DNA of 64,000 bases from Prorocentrum cordatum (GCA_963575745.1 CAUYUJ010020538.1:299133-363132); one strand, 5' to 3'. Positions 1-12,149 are shown, counted from the first letter of the stretch. Made by a program: numbers and translations. Notes: a model not told the origin generated them from the sequence alone.

Positions 1-1373
1 ATATCAAAAGGGTTGCCCGAGTCGAAGACGCAATTCCGCTGGAGATCTCTTTGGAAACACCATGTCGACCGAAGTCGATTTTTTGAATTCAAAGTCGAAG
101 TGCCGATTTCGCTCCACATTTCTTCCAAAACAGAAGTCGAAACACATTCGGTTCAAAATCGAAGTGGCGATTTTGCCCAGGACTCTCTCCACATCTCAAT
201 TCGGGCCCTGTCAGGTTCGATGTCGCTATGAGGGCGGGCGTCTTGCTGCTCGCAGGCTCAGGCGCTCAATGACGTGATGGTCCCTGCCCAACATCGGAGC
301 CTTTGTGTCGGCTTTGTCAGTGGGGCCACGAAACGGGTCAACACCTCCGTGTAATAGCGGCGATATAATGTGGACGTGTTGCTTTAGAGGCTGTGAGGGT
401 CCAGAAAGTGCGTTGTGGAGCTGAATCTCCCCCTGGGGGGAGGGGAGGAGGGAGGGGGGAGCGGCTGCGCATGCCAGACAAGCGGGGGGCCGGCGGACGA
501 GCCTCAATCCAGATTGTTCGGAGGGATTGGATGACGCTCCAGCAGGGCCTCGCGGCACTATGGCCGACAATTCCGCCATCCTCCTTCCTCCCTATTCCTT
601 CATCCTTCCTCGTCTGTCCTTCCTTGCCTCCTCTAACTTTGCCACCCAACGCTTGGGTGGAGCCGCACCCAAGGCGGAGCGTTGCGCTACTTATCTGGTT
701 GCGGGAGTGGTGGGAGCGATTCCGAAAGGGTCTATCCAGCGCAGGTTTCTGCCAGGATGGATCTGAGGTGTTCAGCGTGCGTGCGTCCTTCAGTACGCTA
801 TCGTCCGTGCAACGTTCAACACTCTATCTTGTTTTGATTTCTAGAGATTGCGTGGAGGCTCATCTGTCGCAGCTTGGCCTTGATGGTAGTGCTTGGTATG
901 TATGTTGTTGCATCCGAGCTGAGAGCCTGTCCAAGAATAGGTACGGCCGCGCCGCTCGTCGAGAAACAAGTCCAGGGGCCGTCCAGGATCTTGTTATGCA
1001 AACTCCTCTGTCTGGTTGGGGATGGCTGCAGCCCCCCCCAGCCCCGCCCTCCCGCGAGGAAAGGGAACGAGTCGGGAGAAGAGGGCAAGGACCTGAAGGA
1101 GCTGCTGCCGAAGAGCGTATGCGCAGGCCGTATACTCCCCTCAACATCCTGCCTCCACATCCTTCCTTCACACCTCTCTTCTGCTCTTAGATTCTCCGCC
1201 TTCGTCTCCTCCTTAACATTATTCCAACCGCATGTTTGCAGTGCGCTGTGATTTGAGAGTTTCTCCGCAATATTGTTTACTTCCTGATCCGAGTTATTGT
1301 TCGCTGAGGGCTGGGAGTCTCAAGGGCAGTACATCACGGCGGCGCAGGCGCGCTACCGGAAACACGGCTGGGT
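1..1373. other. no gene recognised; short GTCGAAGT-type repeats
   Basis: I see no supported gene here. Between about 15 and 175 the motif GTCGAAGT recurs with related GTCGATTT words, like a decayed minisatellite. The rest is purine/pyrimidine-skewed DNA. The open frames around 393-1190 translate into Pro/Ser/Arg-rich low complexity without a domain. Confidence 0.5.
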
Positions 1374-1799
1374 TCAACCAGGTCTCACGGCAGGGAGGGC
1401 TGCGATGACGTGGGAGTGGCCTTGACGCTGGGCGTCACGGCGGGCCACCTTATCGAGAGCATCGAGGCGCTCCACCTCCCTTGGAGGGAGCCGCTTGCAA
1501 TGCGTCTTGACGAAATCTGCACAACGGGGGCGACGTTTATCGCAAAGGTGCGTGATGCAGCGCACGCGATTTCGGAAGTCCACGCCGCAACACGGGCAGA
1601 TCGAAGAAGAAATTAATTCACGCAAGGGCGTACGAATTCCATGCTTGGCTCTGGAATGCGACTCCAAAGCGCGCTGCGTGGCAAACGCGGCCGAACACAG
1701 CGCAGCAATGCACAAGAGCTCTGGAATCCTCGATACCGGCAGGCTTAGCGTGGTCACGCAGAATCGCAGTAAAATATTGCATCTACTCGCCTGCTCCAC
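1374..1799 (-). pseudogene. C-terminal zinc-finger-like module of the LINE
   Basis: The frame overlaps the end of the RT frame and contains two Cys/His clusters. The first is CSAAF...LESHSRAKH, which resembles the second half of a C2H2 finger. The second is CPCCGVDF...HL followed by further Cys. LINEs often end with such nucleic-acid-binding motifs. The RT frame stops at 1754-1756, while these motifs continue in a neighbouring frame, so one small indel between about 1756 and 1799 probably separated them. The position directly downstream of the RT supports membership of the same element. Confidence 0.65.
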
Positions 1800-4663
1800 C
1801 CTCGCTCATCGAGCATGGCCTCCTGCCAAGTCGGCGGGTGCGTGTCGAAAGAAGGCAAGTCCGCGAAAAAGCCTCGAGCCTGCAGGAACGCAGCGTCGTG
1901 CTGCAGCGCTCGCACCCAGGGAAGGCATTGCTCCCCCTTGCGGAAATGGAGCAAGCTGATAAGCGTCAGGGGACGGTTCCGGACAACGCGGCCCACGTAC
2001 CGCCATCGCGCAACGCTTAGCACGCAGTCGATGGAAGGCATGCTCATCCTCTCTCTCAGCTCCGCGTCGCGATAGTGCGTGTTAGCTGAGAATCTGGGGT
2101 CCCCGTGAATGCGGCGAAGACCGCGCATGTACACATGGTTCAGCCGTCTGATTTCCTTGGGCTTCACTACGAAGATATGGAGGTTGAAGATCAAACGGCT
2201 AACCACCAGGCTCCGAAAGAACATAATGCGGAACGTATCGGCAATGAGCGTAGACCCGTACAACTTCATGGCCAAGGGGGCGTAAGCACCCATAGCGCTC
2301 TTGATGTGATGTAAGACGTTGCTCACGTGCATGCCAGGACTGTCGAGGGTAGAGCCAAGGTGTTTGCACCAAGGCACAATGCGGAGCAGTCCGTCGTGCC
2401 CGTACTGTTGTAGCGGTATGCCCAAACTCCCGTCCACCTGCCGCCATTTCTCGAGCGCGGTAGCGGCTCCAGTCCCCCGGAGACGAAGAACGCACTCGGA
2501 CTTGCCGGGGCCCCAATTCAGCTCTAGGTGGCAAGATCTGAATACCGAAGTCAGCGTGTCGAGAACGATGTGGATGCTCGTCATCATGGCGGTCACCGAC
2601 GACGCCACGAGGAAGATAGCCTCGTCATCAACAAACGTGACGCCCAGCGCGGCCTGGGAGGCAGGATTGCCGGGAGTGGGGCGATTCCAAAATGCGCCCT
2701 CAGGAGTGTGCACGTTTAGCGCAACTCCAGCGCGCTGGAGACGCCAATGCAGCGCGTCCAATGCTATGCTGTATGTACTATTGAAGACCACGGCGCCTAG
2801 GCAGCACCCCTGGCGACCCCCGGTGCGTGAAGAAAAGCGCCGCGTGCCACCGCGTACGCTGTACCAGGCGCCTTCGTGCAGCGTCCGGATCATGTCGCGG
2901 GCGTCGCAGGGGGCCCCCCACTGCTCGAGAAGAGGGCCGCGCTCGATCAAGTGCTCGGCGATCCATGCTGCCGGCTCCTCAGAGACACCCAGATCGCGGA
3001 GGAAGTCCAATTGCCGGTCACAAGGTACCTGCCCCCATCCCATTACTAGCTGACGGATCACTCTGTCGAACGCTTTGACAAGATCCAAGTACAGAATAAA
3101 GATGCCCCAGCCCATCATCGAGGCGATGTCGGCCATCGTGGCAACGATATGCGATGCGAAGTCGGTGCCCCTGCCGGCCACAGCCCCGTGCTGGTTGATG
3201 GGCATCTTGGCAGTGTACACGTCCTCAATCGACCGCTTGAGCATGCCAGTCAGCGCTTTGCCAGCATGATTTGATAGGAGGAGTCCGCGGTGGTCATCGC
3301 ACTCGTGCACGCTGCCCTTCTTCTTCCAAACGCTGACAATCTCCCCGCCCTGCCACTGCGAGGGCCAGCGTGTGGAGGATGCTACGGCGGCGTTGATGTC
3401 CCCATACTTGGGCGCAGTGGCACAGCCTCCGGCAGCAAGGAGTTCCCCAGGGATCTGATCAGGCCCGACACTTTTGTTGCGTCCAAGCTTGCCGAACGCT
3501 ACGCGCGTCGACTCAGGGCCATAATTGGCCACAGCTGTGGTGTCGCACACATCTGGAGGGTAACTGTTGGCGCTGTCTTCGAGGGCCTGCCCTCGATATA
3601 CCTCCGAGTAGTGCTCCTCCCAGCGCTCCGTGGCCTCGCGGGTGGACGTGGTGAGAGCCCCGTCTTTGCGCCTCACCGAAGAAGTTGGCGCACTCTTCTT
3701 CGCACCGAGGGCCCGAGCAACGGCATAGCCAGTGCGCATGTCTGACGTGAGCATGGCGCGCTGGGCTTGTCTGGCTAACGCCTGGAGGAAAGCAGCACGG
3801 TCGCCAGCAAGTGACGGTCGGGCCCAGTTCTGGAGTCGCCTGATCCACCTGCACCACGCTGCCGCGCGCGACCGGGCCTCGTTGCAGGTAGTGATGTTGT
3901 CAAGCGCGTCGCCAACAACAACCCACATGGTGAACTTCACGCTCGGCGGGGGGCGCGCACGAGCCTTCATATAAGCTGCCTGCCACACCCGGAAAGCCCC
4001 GCGGACGGCCGCGGGGAACGCGCCGCGGCGCACTTCATGCATGGCCCGGCTGGCAGGGGCGATCAGCCGTATGATCTCCCACGTCGTAGCGGAAATCCAC
4101 GCCTGCCTGGGGGCATTTTTTGGAGGGCCAAACACTTCCCGAGCGCACTGTCGAACGTGAGAGTTCAAGGATTCCGATTGCACCCAGACGCGCTGCTGGA
4201 ACAAGTCGCAGAGCTGGGGACACCCCAACGCCGTCTTGTTCACCTTGAACACCGCCGGCTGCTTGCTGCAGCCCTGGTGGGCCGCTGCCGGGATACGTTC
4301 GGTGACATTGATGGGCCGATGGTTTTCATACTCGTTGAAAGTCAAATCGATGCCAGGCGCAACCTGGCACTGCGTCACGAGGTCCTTGGAGTCGGCCAAG
4401 ATGTAGTCGATGCGACGGCGGTGCCCACGAGTAGAACACCAAGTAGTCCCAGCTGGCCAGAACGTGTTGACGGCATACAGGTGCTCCTCGCCAGCGAAAC
4501 GTCGCAACAAGGCCCCGTTGTCATTCTCCACCTCGGCGTCCACAGTGCCAATATACTGGGAGGCTGTGGGCCCCGTGCGCCCGTTGGCATCGATGCGATC
4601 CGGATATGGGCTGTGTGAAATTTGGCACGTACTGTAGACATGGTCTCGCTCAGTAGGTGCCAA
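1754..4663 (-). pseudogene. LINE reverse transcriptase with endonuclease C-terminal half
   Basis: This 969-residue frame starts inside the endonuclease: DANGRTG, then RRIDYILA (conserved Asp) and ENHRPI (catalytic-His motif, SDHxxV-like). The reverse transcriptase follows: NKSVGPDQIP (motif before the fingers), LYLDLVKAFD (motif A, first catalytic Asp, near 3061-3100), GGRQGCCLG (motif B) and FVDDEA (motif C, the two catalytic Asp, near 2620-2640). Thumb-like sequence continues to the stop at 1754. FVDD replaces the commoner YADD or FADD but keeps both Asp. The apparent start is not a true N-terminus because the domain begins upstream in another frame. This is the best-preserved coding stretch in the window. 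Confidence 0.88.
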
Positions 4664-5631
4664 AAGTCATGGTGGGCCTCCTCCGACCATCCCATATGCG
4701 GCGCATGCGCGACTACAACTACAAGGAGAGCCCCGCTCCGGAGCTGCAGCGACGCAGACATCATCCGAGGTGACGCGTTCTGCCAGTGAAGCACCTGCAC
4801 GTGGGCGCCCAAGCGGACCCACAGCTGAACTCCTGCCCGGGTGGGGCAGGGCGTCGGGTGCCGTATCTGCACGGGCTGGCCGCTCCTCCGCTTGGGCTCT
4901 CCTCGCTCGTCCGGTCGAGAGTCGGCGGGCAAAGTTTCCCCGCGGAGGTGGGCCGCGGTGGGTCCTCGCCGCGGCGGCGGCGAGCTCCCGATGCCTCCTC
5001 GGGTTTGCGGAGCCGCCTCGTCGAGGCCTGGCTTTGTCCAGGTGGCCGTCCAGCGCCGGAAGTGTGGGCGGGGGAGTGGTCGCTCTGCGGGAGTTCCGCC
5101 TCGCCGTTGGGCGCTTTGCTCCTGGGGGGCGGGCGTCTCTGCTGATGGGCCTGTTTTCCACCACCACCACCACCATAGTTGGAGGGAGGGGGTCCTCTTC
5201 CTCCTCCTCCTCCTCTTCCTCCTCCACCTCCTTCCCCCGTCCAACTTATGGCGGTGGCGGTGGGAACTAGGCCCGTCATCTCCGGGCTGCCTTGACCCTT
5301 GTGCCCACGTAGCCGAGCTGGAAGCTGAGTGGGAGGTCGGGGGCGTTGGGTGGACTGCTGGTCGAAAGACCCGCGGTCGAGACGGTCGAAAGACCCGCGG
5401 AGCAGAGGGCATCCCAATGTTCCTGGCGCGGGACCGCAGCCTAGCGCAGGCAGTGTTTATCACAAGCGTTTCGCAAGCTCCCGTCGTCGACAATGGTTTG
5501 TGCACGCCGAATCTGGCAGGGACATCCGGGAGGCTATTGCTGGTCCAGTGCGTCTCGAGGGCGACCAGGAACGATGTAGGGAAGCATTGAAGTTCTATGG
5601 CTGCCCTGAACCGAGCTCTTAGGGCGCCCAT
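4590..5631 (-). pseudogene. endonuclease N-terminal half of the LINE, out of frame with the RT
   Basis: The frame opening at 5631 shows LETHW at residues 25-29, matching the catalytic Glu motif (QET/ETHW) of APE-like LINE endonucleases. After a low-complexity insert rich in Gly, Pro and Arg it resumes with VVVVAHAPH, the strand motif of these nucleases, then a segment ending in IAS. The expected next motif, DANGRTG (catalytic Asp/Asn), sits one frame away in the 1754-4663 frame. A single-base indel near 4590 explains the break. The role in an intact element is nicking target DNA to prime reverse transcription. The low-complexity insert between LETHW and HAPH is unusual and may itself be secondary. 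Confidence 0.7.
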
Positions 5632-6299
5632 GACGCTGGCCCATGTAGCCGTCGACAGGTGGTTGCCAATAGGTTTGGCAGGACAGCGTCAGAAATAATA
5701 CCAAACACATCAGTTCCACAAGGATCTCGACATGAAGCATAAACATAGTGCGAGTAATCTGCCCGCGCGCATTCGTTAGTAACCATTAGAGAACCATCTG
5801 CTAAGCGCAACCTCGCCTATATGATAAGCGCAAGCTCGCCCATATGCTAAGCGCAACTATTCTTCCACATAGTGTATCCTCGTTGATCCGGCATGCGCCC
5901 AGCGCACGGATCCGTATCAAACAATATCATGAGGGGCCACACGCACCCGCCGTCACGCGAGCGTGTCAAAATGTTTCCAGCACCAGTTGTTTTCGAAGTA
6001 TTTTGAAACAGAGCCCTTCAAGCTTGTATGAACAATTGTTTGTTTTGAAGCAAACATTTGCCAGGTTTTATGGGTTACCGAGCGCGCGCGCCTCCTCACT
6101 ATTCTTCCGAACCAAATGACCAGCTCTGCGCGCGAGCTTGCGCGCGCCAACACGGCCGCAGAGATGCGCCAGCCATGGACACGCAGCCATCGCAATCATC
6201 GCCGCATGGGTTTTGTAAACCAGTTTCCAGATGGGAGGGTGGGTTGATGGCGCGAGCACTGGAGTTGACGACTCACGAGTTGGCAAACATGAGTCGCAC
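5632..6299. other. no gene recognised; small tandem repeats
   Basis: No supported gene. Three copies of a ~29-bp unit containing CTAAGCGCAA, with GCCTATATG or GCCCATATG between them, lie at about 5797-5852. The composition is closer to 50% GC than most of the window. Confidence 0.5.
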
Positions 6300-6560
6300 C
6301 ATGTAGACTGCTCCACATGGAGAGAGCCTCATACATTGCACTACACAGCATGCACCACACCTATATTGAACCGGATACGGTGCATATTGCACCACACATG
6401 TTGCGCCTCACATACATACACACACCTCTCTCCTTCTCGCTCTACATGTATATATCATCCAGCAGCTTCCGCCGCATGTGGCACACCCCGCAGATTGCAC
6501 CATGCAGTTTGCGCCACACAGATTGCGCTGCATGGGCTTGACCACATGGATTACCCCAAA
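6300..6560. repeat. degenerate repeats around TGCACCACA
   Basis: The words TTGCACCACA, TTGCGCCACA and CATATTGCACC recur about every 15-20 bp with variation. A similar tract in the opposite orientation (TGTGGTGCAA) lies at about 57110-57490. Confidence 0.55.
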
Positions 6561-6649
6561 TACTGGGCATCATATGTTGCATACCGAGAGTGCGAGAAAG
6601 ACATGGGGGGATGGGGCTCGCGCTGACCATCATGTCCGTAAGCGCTATG

Positions 6650-7545
6650 TCCTCTGCCGCCGGCCCCCTCTATCACACTTGCATGCATCGGAGCTATGTT
6701 TGGCTGGGATGTTTCGGCGCCGTTTTGAAGACGTCTGGGAATATCATGCGAGGGCGACGGGTAGTCAGTTGACACCTTGAGATGTTGGAGTTGTTGTTCA
6801 ACGTTTTTGATCCTTCTTAGAGCGTTTTTCCCACGCTCTGTAGTATAACCCCTCTTCCAACGATTGGGCGCGCGTTTTTGAAGCCGTCTTTGGCAAAATC
6901 ACGGCCTTGGGGCTGTCTTTGGCTCGTGGATGCGAATCCCGCCCCGAATTTTCAGGAAACATGTAGATTGGGGTTGGGCGGGGTGGGGGGCGGGCGGGGG
7001 GGCGAAAAGCGGCGTCGGGAGCGCGTATCTCTTGCAATTTAATGTGATTATGGTTGCGGGAGCGTGAGTCTGGCGTCAAGTATTCAATTACCAGGGATTG
7101 CGGCTTCGAGAGTGCGACTTGGTGTAATTGACAACATGGCTTTGGTCCCAGGAGCGCGAATCTGGCGCACTGCATTTTGCACGAGATTCTGGCCTCGAGA
7201 TCGCGAATGTGGCGTAAACTGCAATGGATTCTGACCTCGTTAGCGCGAACTTGCCAACATTTCAAGGGATTCCGGCCTCGCGGGACCGCAGATCCGCCGT
7301 ACTTCACAAATCAATCTTGTCGTGGGGGCGCGCACCCCACGCATTTCAACGTGTCCCAGACCCCCCAGAAACGTCGGGGACGGCATCCGGTTCCTTCTCG
7401 GTTCCCCCACCCTCGCGCTGAACAATCTATAGGAAATAGCCGAAGGTAGAACTATTACACTGCAGACTGGAAACTTGACCTAGAGCAGGTTGCAGGAAAG
7501 CCTCCGCCACGCAGCCTGGTGGCCCCACACGGGGGCCGGCGGATC
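6650..7545. repeat. dispersed repeat block, copy 1 of 2
   Basis: This block shares ordered landmarks with 9670-10655: a GCCGGCCCCCTCTaTC-like entry, ATCATGCGAGG, a series of ~60-65-bp degenerate units of the form 'GGCCTCG...GCGCGAAT..GGCGTAA', and an end segment with CTGGAAACT, GCAGCCTGGTGGCCCC and GGGGGCCGGCGGA. The shared order over about 0.9 kb indicates duplication of one element rather than chance. No ORF with recognisable domains is inside. Divergence is considerable, so the copies are old. Confidence 0.65.
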
Positions 7546-8282
7546 TTGCCTGTAGGGCCACTGGTATCACCAGAGAAGAATTAGAACAGCCAGATAGATG
7601 CGCTGTATTTTTCTGATTTGTGTTCGGCGGCGCGTCGTTCTGCTCTGAGTTGTCGTTTGTGTTGAATCGAAAAATCCAGTCAACCTCCATTAAAGGCTGC
7701 GCTTGCCTCTGACTCCGTTTTGGCATCCTGCGTGCATCTGCTGGCCAGGTGGAGTCTGTAATGGGATGCTGCCTGGATGCCACAAGACTCAGGCTCCCGA
7801 GGGGGGGGCCGGAAAATGAGAGAGCAGGAGGGGAAGGGCGGAAAGGCAGAAGGAGGAGAGGAGGCCAAACTGACTGAGCGCTTGCAGAAGCAGCGATCGT
7901 ATAGCACGCCTAGCAGTAAGTGGGTGTGTAAACGCGACGAACTTTGCGTGGAGGAGTCGGGGCAACACCAGCAGTGACCTCACAGATTGAGTTGAATTGG
8001 CAGTGAAATGAGAACAGGCATCATGTGACGAAGTTCTGCAGTCATCTGCAGATAACCGCCGTCGTCCCTTCGATTCGTTGTCTCGTAATCCCGCGTTGTG
8101 TGATCAGGCCATTCCCAACATATTTGGATCACGGCTTAGCGAAGGTAGCGAACAACGGCCAAGGAAAAGGAGGATAAAAGGCGAGGAGAAAGATAAGTAA
8201 CATGAAGAGCGTGGAGGAGGAGGACGAGGAGGAGGAGGAAGTAGGAACAAGTTGCGAGGAGAGAGGCGGAAGGAATTACATC
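7546..8282. other. no gene recognised
   Basis: No supported gene. A purine-rich stretch lies at about 7800-7870 and a GGA-rich stretch at about 8205-8260. Confidence 0.4.
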
Positions 8283-9090
8283 ATATACGAGGGTGGTTTG
8301 AATTCTAGACGCTTCGCGTATCCCCACCAGCCCGTCCAGAAACGACGCCCAGGCGAGTAGAGGGTCGTCCTGAGGGGCTTTTCGGCGTCTTGGGTGCCTC
8401 GGGGGGGCCTCTGTGGGCCGTTCGGGATCCTCTTTGGGGCCTCCTGGGGGCCTCCTGGGGGCCCTTGAAGGCCCTGCTGGGGCGCTGTTGGGGCAATCTT
8501 GGAGGACATCGGCCAAGGAAGTAGGGTTCCTTAATTAGAGCCCCCCCCCAGGAACTCCAAAAATCGTCTCCTGTACCGCTCTGGGACCGCTCTTGGAGTG
8601 CTCTTCGGCGCTCTTGGCGCCGTCATGGGGCTTTCTTGGGCCCTTCTTGGAGCTATCTTGAGCCATCTTGGAGCCATCTTGACGCCTCGGATGTGCATCG
8701 CAAGCGAAAAAGTGAGAACACCAACAACATTTATTTTCCCTAGGGTTTTGAAGCATTTTGGCCTCTTGGATGCATCCTAATGATGCTCTTGTGAGCACTT
8801 GGAACCGTCTTGGAGAGTTCTTGGAACGTCTTGGAACATCATGGGGACCATCTTGAGGCATCTTGCGCTATCTTGAGCCATCTTGGAGGGTATCTTGGGC
8901 TCCCTGAGGCCCTCTTGGAGCCGTCTTGGGCCATCTTGGGCGCTCCAACGCGCCGCGGAACCCCCTGTCCAGGTCAGCTGGGAGGGGGTAGGGGGAGGGG
9001 TAAACCCCTCCCCGAAGGGGAAGAGGGAGGGGTGGAAGAGGAAACTCGTTAAACCACCGACGCCCAGAGGGCTGGTGGGATTTCTCAGAG
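8283..9090. repeat. dispersed repeat block with TTGGRGCC-type minisatellite, copy 1 of 2
   Basis: The left part (8290-8545) and the right part (about 8932-9085) match 36484-36835 and 36895-37050 closely. Shared words include CGTATCCCCACCAGCCCGTC, GGGCGCTCCAACGCGCCGCG and CGCCCAGAGGGCTGGTGGG. Between them this copy carries about 370 bp of TTGGAGCCATC-like repeats that copy 2 lacks. The conserved flanks with a variable minisatellite core suggest a mobile or segmentally duplicated element. No domain is encoded. Confidence 0.8.
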
Positions 9091-9669
9091 GTTTATGAGC
9101 ATCCCCTCAATGGGTCGATTAATTCATATAAACCCGAGCATCATCCTAAGTCAACCCGACTTACATTTCCACAGACTCCCCATTCAGAGCTGACAGACAG
9201 TTTTGATGCGGAAGCCGTGCCGGAGAGGGCCAGCAACATAAGAAAATCTCAGCTGGAAAATCCAGCAGATTTTCGAGGGAATGGGCGCACGCCCATGTCC
9301 ACAGACTCGCGGGTCTGGCCCCTGGGCCGCGACCCCATGGATACGGGGCGTTGTTTAGCGGATGCCCCGCGCGAAACGAATCCATGGGAACTTGGATCCA
9401 CGGGATCGCGCCCTGGAATCCAGTTCGCGAGCGAGTCCATTGATACGTGTGGTCATGTTCGCCGCTCGTGAGGTCTCTGCCACCGGGCGCCGGAGCCCGC
9501 CCGGGGACTCCCCCTTGGCCTCCAGAAGCGCCCGCTGCTGGTGGGTTCGGTAACAAATCATAGGGGCCTCGTTTGCCCTCGCAATGCCGTCTTGAAGAGT
9601 GCATCAGCGCGCGCGTTGAGCCAGCGCCGATCTAGCGTCGATTAGCGTCGACTTATCCCTGAGGGCTGC
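9091..9669. other. no gene; segment related to 41590-41750
   Basis: No gene is supported. The part at about 9350-9450 contains GCCCCGCGCG, CGCGCCCTGGAATCCAG and GCGAGCGAG-type words in the same order as 41665-41750, so it is probably a decayed dispersed repeat. Words of the type AGCGTCGATTAGCGTCGAC occur near 9635-9655. Confidence 0.4.
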
Positions 9670-10655
9670 GCCCCCTTCCGCCGGCCCCCTCTCTCGGAGA
9701 ATGGATCATGCAAGAGCTACGTCGTGAGTTCCAGGCGCCGTCTTGAAGCAGTGTCAGAGCCTCATGCGAGGACGATAAGTAATAGGCAAGAAAGATGCCG
9801 ATTCAGATGGTATTTGTTGCATTCGGTGTTGAATCTTGGAATTGCCCCCGCATGCTGCGCATTGGAGGCCCTCTTGAAAAGACTGGGGGCTGCTTGAGGC
9901 GAGAGTGGGCAAATTCGCGCGGCTGGGGCGGTCTTCGGGCTCCTCTTCGTCTGTTGTATTGGACTGAGGCCTCGGGGGCGCGAGTGAGCCGTAATCTTTC
10001 AGGAATCCTGGCCTCGGGGGCGCAAGTTTTGTGGAAGTGAGAAAGGACTTATGGCCTCGGGGACGCAAATATTGTATTATTTGACGCCGTCTGTGGCATC
10101 GGGGACGCGGACACGTTGTACTTTATAAAGATTATGGCCTCGGGGACGCGAATATTGTTTAATTTATGAGGGTTAAAATTTCGGGGGCGCGATAATTAGG
10201 TAATTAACACAGGTTTACGGCCTCGGGGACGCAAGCATCGTGTATTTTAAGCCTCTGGGACACGAAATTGCGGAATGTACAGGGGGTTTGGCTTCGGGGA
10301 TGCAATTATTGCGTAATTTAGAACGGTTTATGGCCTCGGGGGGCGCAAGCATTGCGTACGTTCCGAAGGCTTCCGGGGGCACGAATGTGGCGTAATTCAA
10401 AAGGGATCGTGGTCTCGGAGGCGCGAATCTAACATTTTTTCGCGATCCAGGGCCCCCCCAGAAGTTCTGAGAACCCTCCTGGGGGAGGATCACCAGGGCA
10501 GTTTTCGGCTCCACCCCCTCGCACGGACAGGACCAGTTTACAGTAGGAAGCAGAAGGCAATTTGTAACATTGGAAGCTGGAAACTGGAACTGGTGCAGGG
10601 TACTGCAACCCTCAGCCTCGCAGCCTGGTGGCCCCGCAGGGGGCCGGCGGATCGT
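9670..10655. repeat. dispersed repeat block, copy 2 of 2
   Basis: Second copy of the 6650-7545 block. The internal units are clearer here: from about 9960 to 10430 the phrase 'GGCCTCGGGGGCGC(G)AA' recurs every ~55-70 bp, separated by AT-richer words such as GTAATTTA. About ten units can be seen. The end segment (GCAGCCTGGTGGCCCCGCAG, then GGGGGCCGGCGGA) matches 7517-7545. Confidence 0.7.
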
Positions 10656-10664
10656 CTATCAGCT

Positions 10665-10755
10665 ATCAGCGTCGATTCGTATCAGCCAGCGTCGATTCGC
10701 AAGAGCCAACAAGAGGTCACGGGAGGCTCCCAGGAGCTGCCACCGAAGATGGGGA
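10665..10755 (+). repeat. GCGTCGATT...AGAGCCA dispersed repeat, copy
   Basis: Contains AGCGTCGATTCG twice, then GCAAGAGCCAACAAG, GGGAGGCTCCCAGGAG and CTGCCA. The same order is seen at 40440-40530 and 43830-43935, so this is one copy of a small interspersed repeat. Confidence 0.6.
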
Positions 10756-10759
10756 CGCG

Positions 10760-12149
10760 GCGGACTCCCGGCGCCACGCGGCCCAAAGCAGCTGTACAGA
10801 GCGAGGGCGGGCGAGCGTGCGGCCAGCTGCGGCTGGGGCCCGTGGTCCATATCGATCGATCGACCCGATTCTGTATCGGTTTGGGCCGAATCTAGCCGAT
10901 TCGGTAGCAGAGGCCCTGTCAAGCCACAAGGGTTGGCCCGTAAAAGGGCGAGGCTGAAGCGCTTTCGGCAAAGCGTGCACGTGCGCACGGGAGAGCCCCG
11001 AGGGGGGGGGGGAGACAGAGGAAAAGACGAGGGCGGTCCTTGCGCATGAATGCAATACTCGACGAATGCACCATCACTACTTTCTTACATGATTTGAAAC
11101 TTGTAGGATGCAGTGCCTATGCAAGACGTCGATGGCGAATCCTCGAATGCGGTCGTCCAATCTCGTCGGAGGACGTCCGCGCGCCCGACGATCCGATGCG
11201 GTCCGATGCTCGCATGTCGTTTGTGCATGCTGGCGCGGCTGATCCGAGTCGGTTCCGACCACGTGCCGGTGCGGCCCGATCCGACGCAAGTTCCGATCCG
11301 ATCCGATTTTCCGATTCGATGACGACTGTTCTTGCCCCCCTGCGCCTCCCGCGCACCGGTTCCTCCGCTGGCGAAGTGGCACCGCCGTGGCGGGTCGAGT
11401 GTGTGTGGGCCGCCCGGGGCGCCTCCGCACGAGCTGCGCCCAGTGCTGCGGATGAGGGCCGAGAGGAGGCCGGCAGCGGAGGGGGGAGACTTGCCCCATC
11501 CTCCCCACACACAGACGGACGGTGCGGTTCCTCCATCTTGCATACCGTCCTCTCTTCTCCACATCTTCGTGCTCTTCGTCCTCGCCCTCTTCCCCCCCAT
11601 CTTTTACGGCGGCCAAAAGATGGGGCAGGCCCTAAGGGATGCGGCCCTGAGGATATTCTTGGCCTCCTAAATGGGGTCCGAGTAAATGGGATCGGAGGAT
11701 CGCGCCGTATCGTCGATGCATCGGCAATGCGGCTCGATGTGGAGCCCGACTTTCTCCACGCTGGAGTCGCCGATGATGCATCGGCGATGCATCGCCGATG
11801 CATCGCCGATGTATCGCCGATGTATCGACGATGCTGTGCGACCCTCCGACCCCATCTGCTCCGATCCTATCTAGGAGGCCTCTGGGATAGGAGGGGACCC
11901 AAGATTGGGTTCGCACTGGTGAGGCGCCTCGTCCTCAGTCGTGGGCGAAGGCCATGTCCGCAGCCGCGGCCTCGCGGGCCGAGCCCCTGGGCCGCGGCCC
12001 CGCAGATGCGGGGGCATTCCTGTTCGCGACTGCCCCGCTCGCAAAGCATCCGTGCCACCGCGCATCCGTGTATCGCGCCCCGGTTTCCAGACCGCGAGGG
12101 CGCGGATACGGATGTGTCAAGCAGTGGCCAAGCGTTCTGGCTCGCCCAT
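10760..12149. other. no gene recognised; 6-bp and 11-bp minisatellites
   Basis: Long frames run through 11040-12236 on both strands, but their products are Arg/Pro/Ser-rich or follow the repeats and show no domain. CCGATC-type hexamers are dense at 11180-11310. A tandem 11-mer of the form GATGCATCGCC, with GATGTATCGCC variants, occupies about 11773-11835. It encodes repetitive HRRCIAD-like peptides, so the ORF openness there is a repeat artefact. Confidence 0.55.

Larger units (their letters stand above)
1374..5631 (-). mobile_element. degenerate LINE (non-LTR) retrotransposon with APE-like endonuclease and reverse transcriptase
   Basis: Read on the minus strand, this stretch contains in order an APE/EEP-type endonuclease, a LINE reverse transcriptase and a C-terminal zinc-finger-like module. 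That order is typical of one-ORF LINE elements. The three parts lie in different frames and overlap at about 4590 and 1760-1799, which fits small indels rather than introns. A Gly/Glu-rich stretch encoded by a GGA repeat (about 5160-5235) lies inside the upstream part. No poly-A tail, target-site duplication or clear 5' end was found, so the ends given are those of the open frames. As it stands the copy cannot make one continuous polyprotein. Confidence 0.85.
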
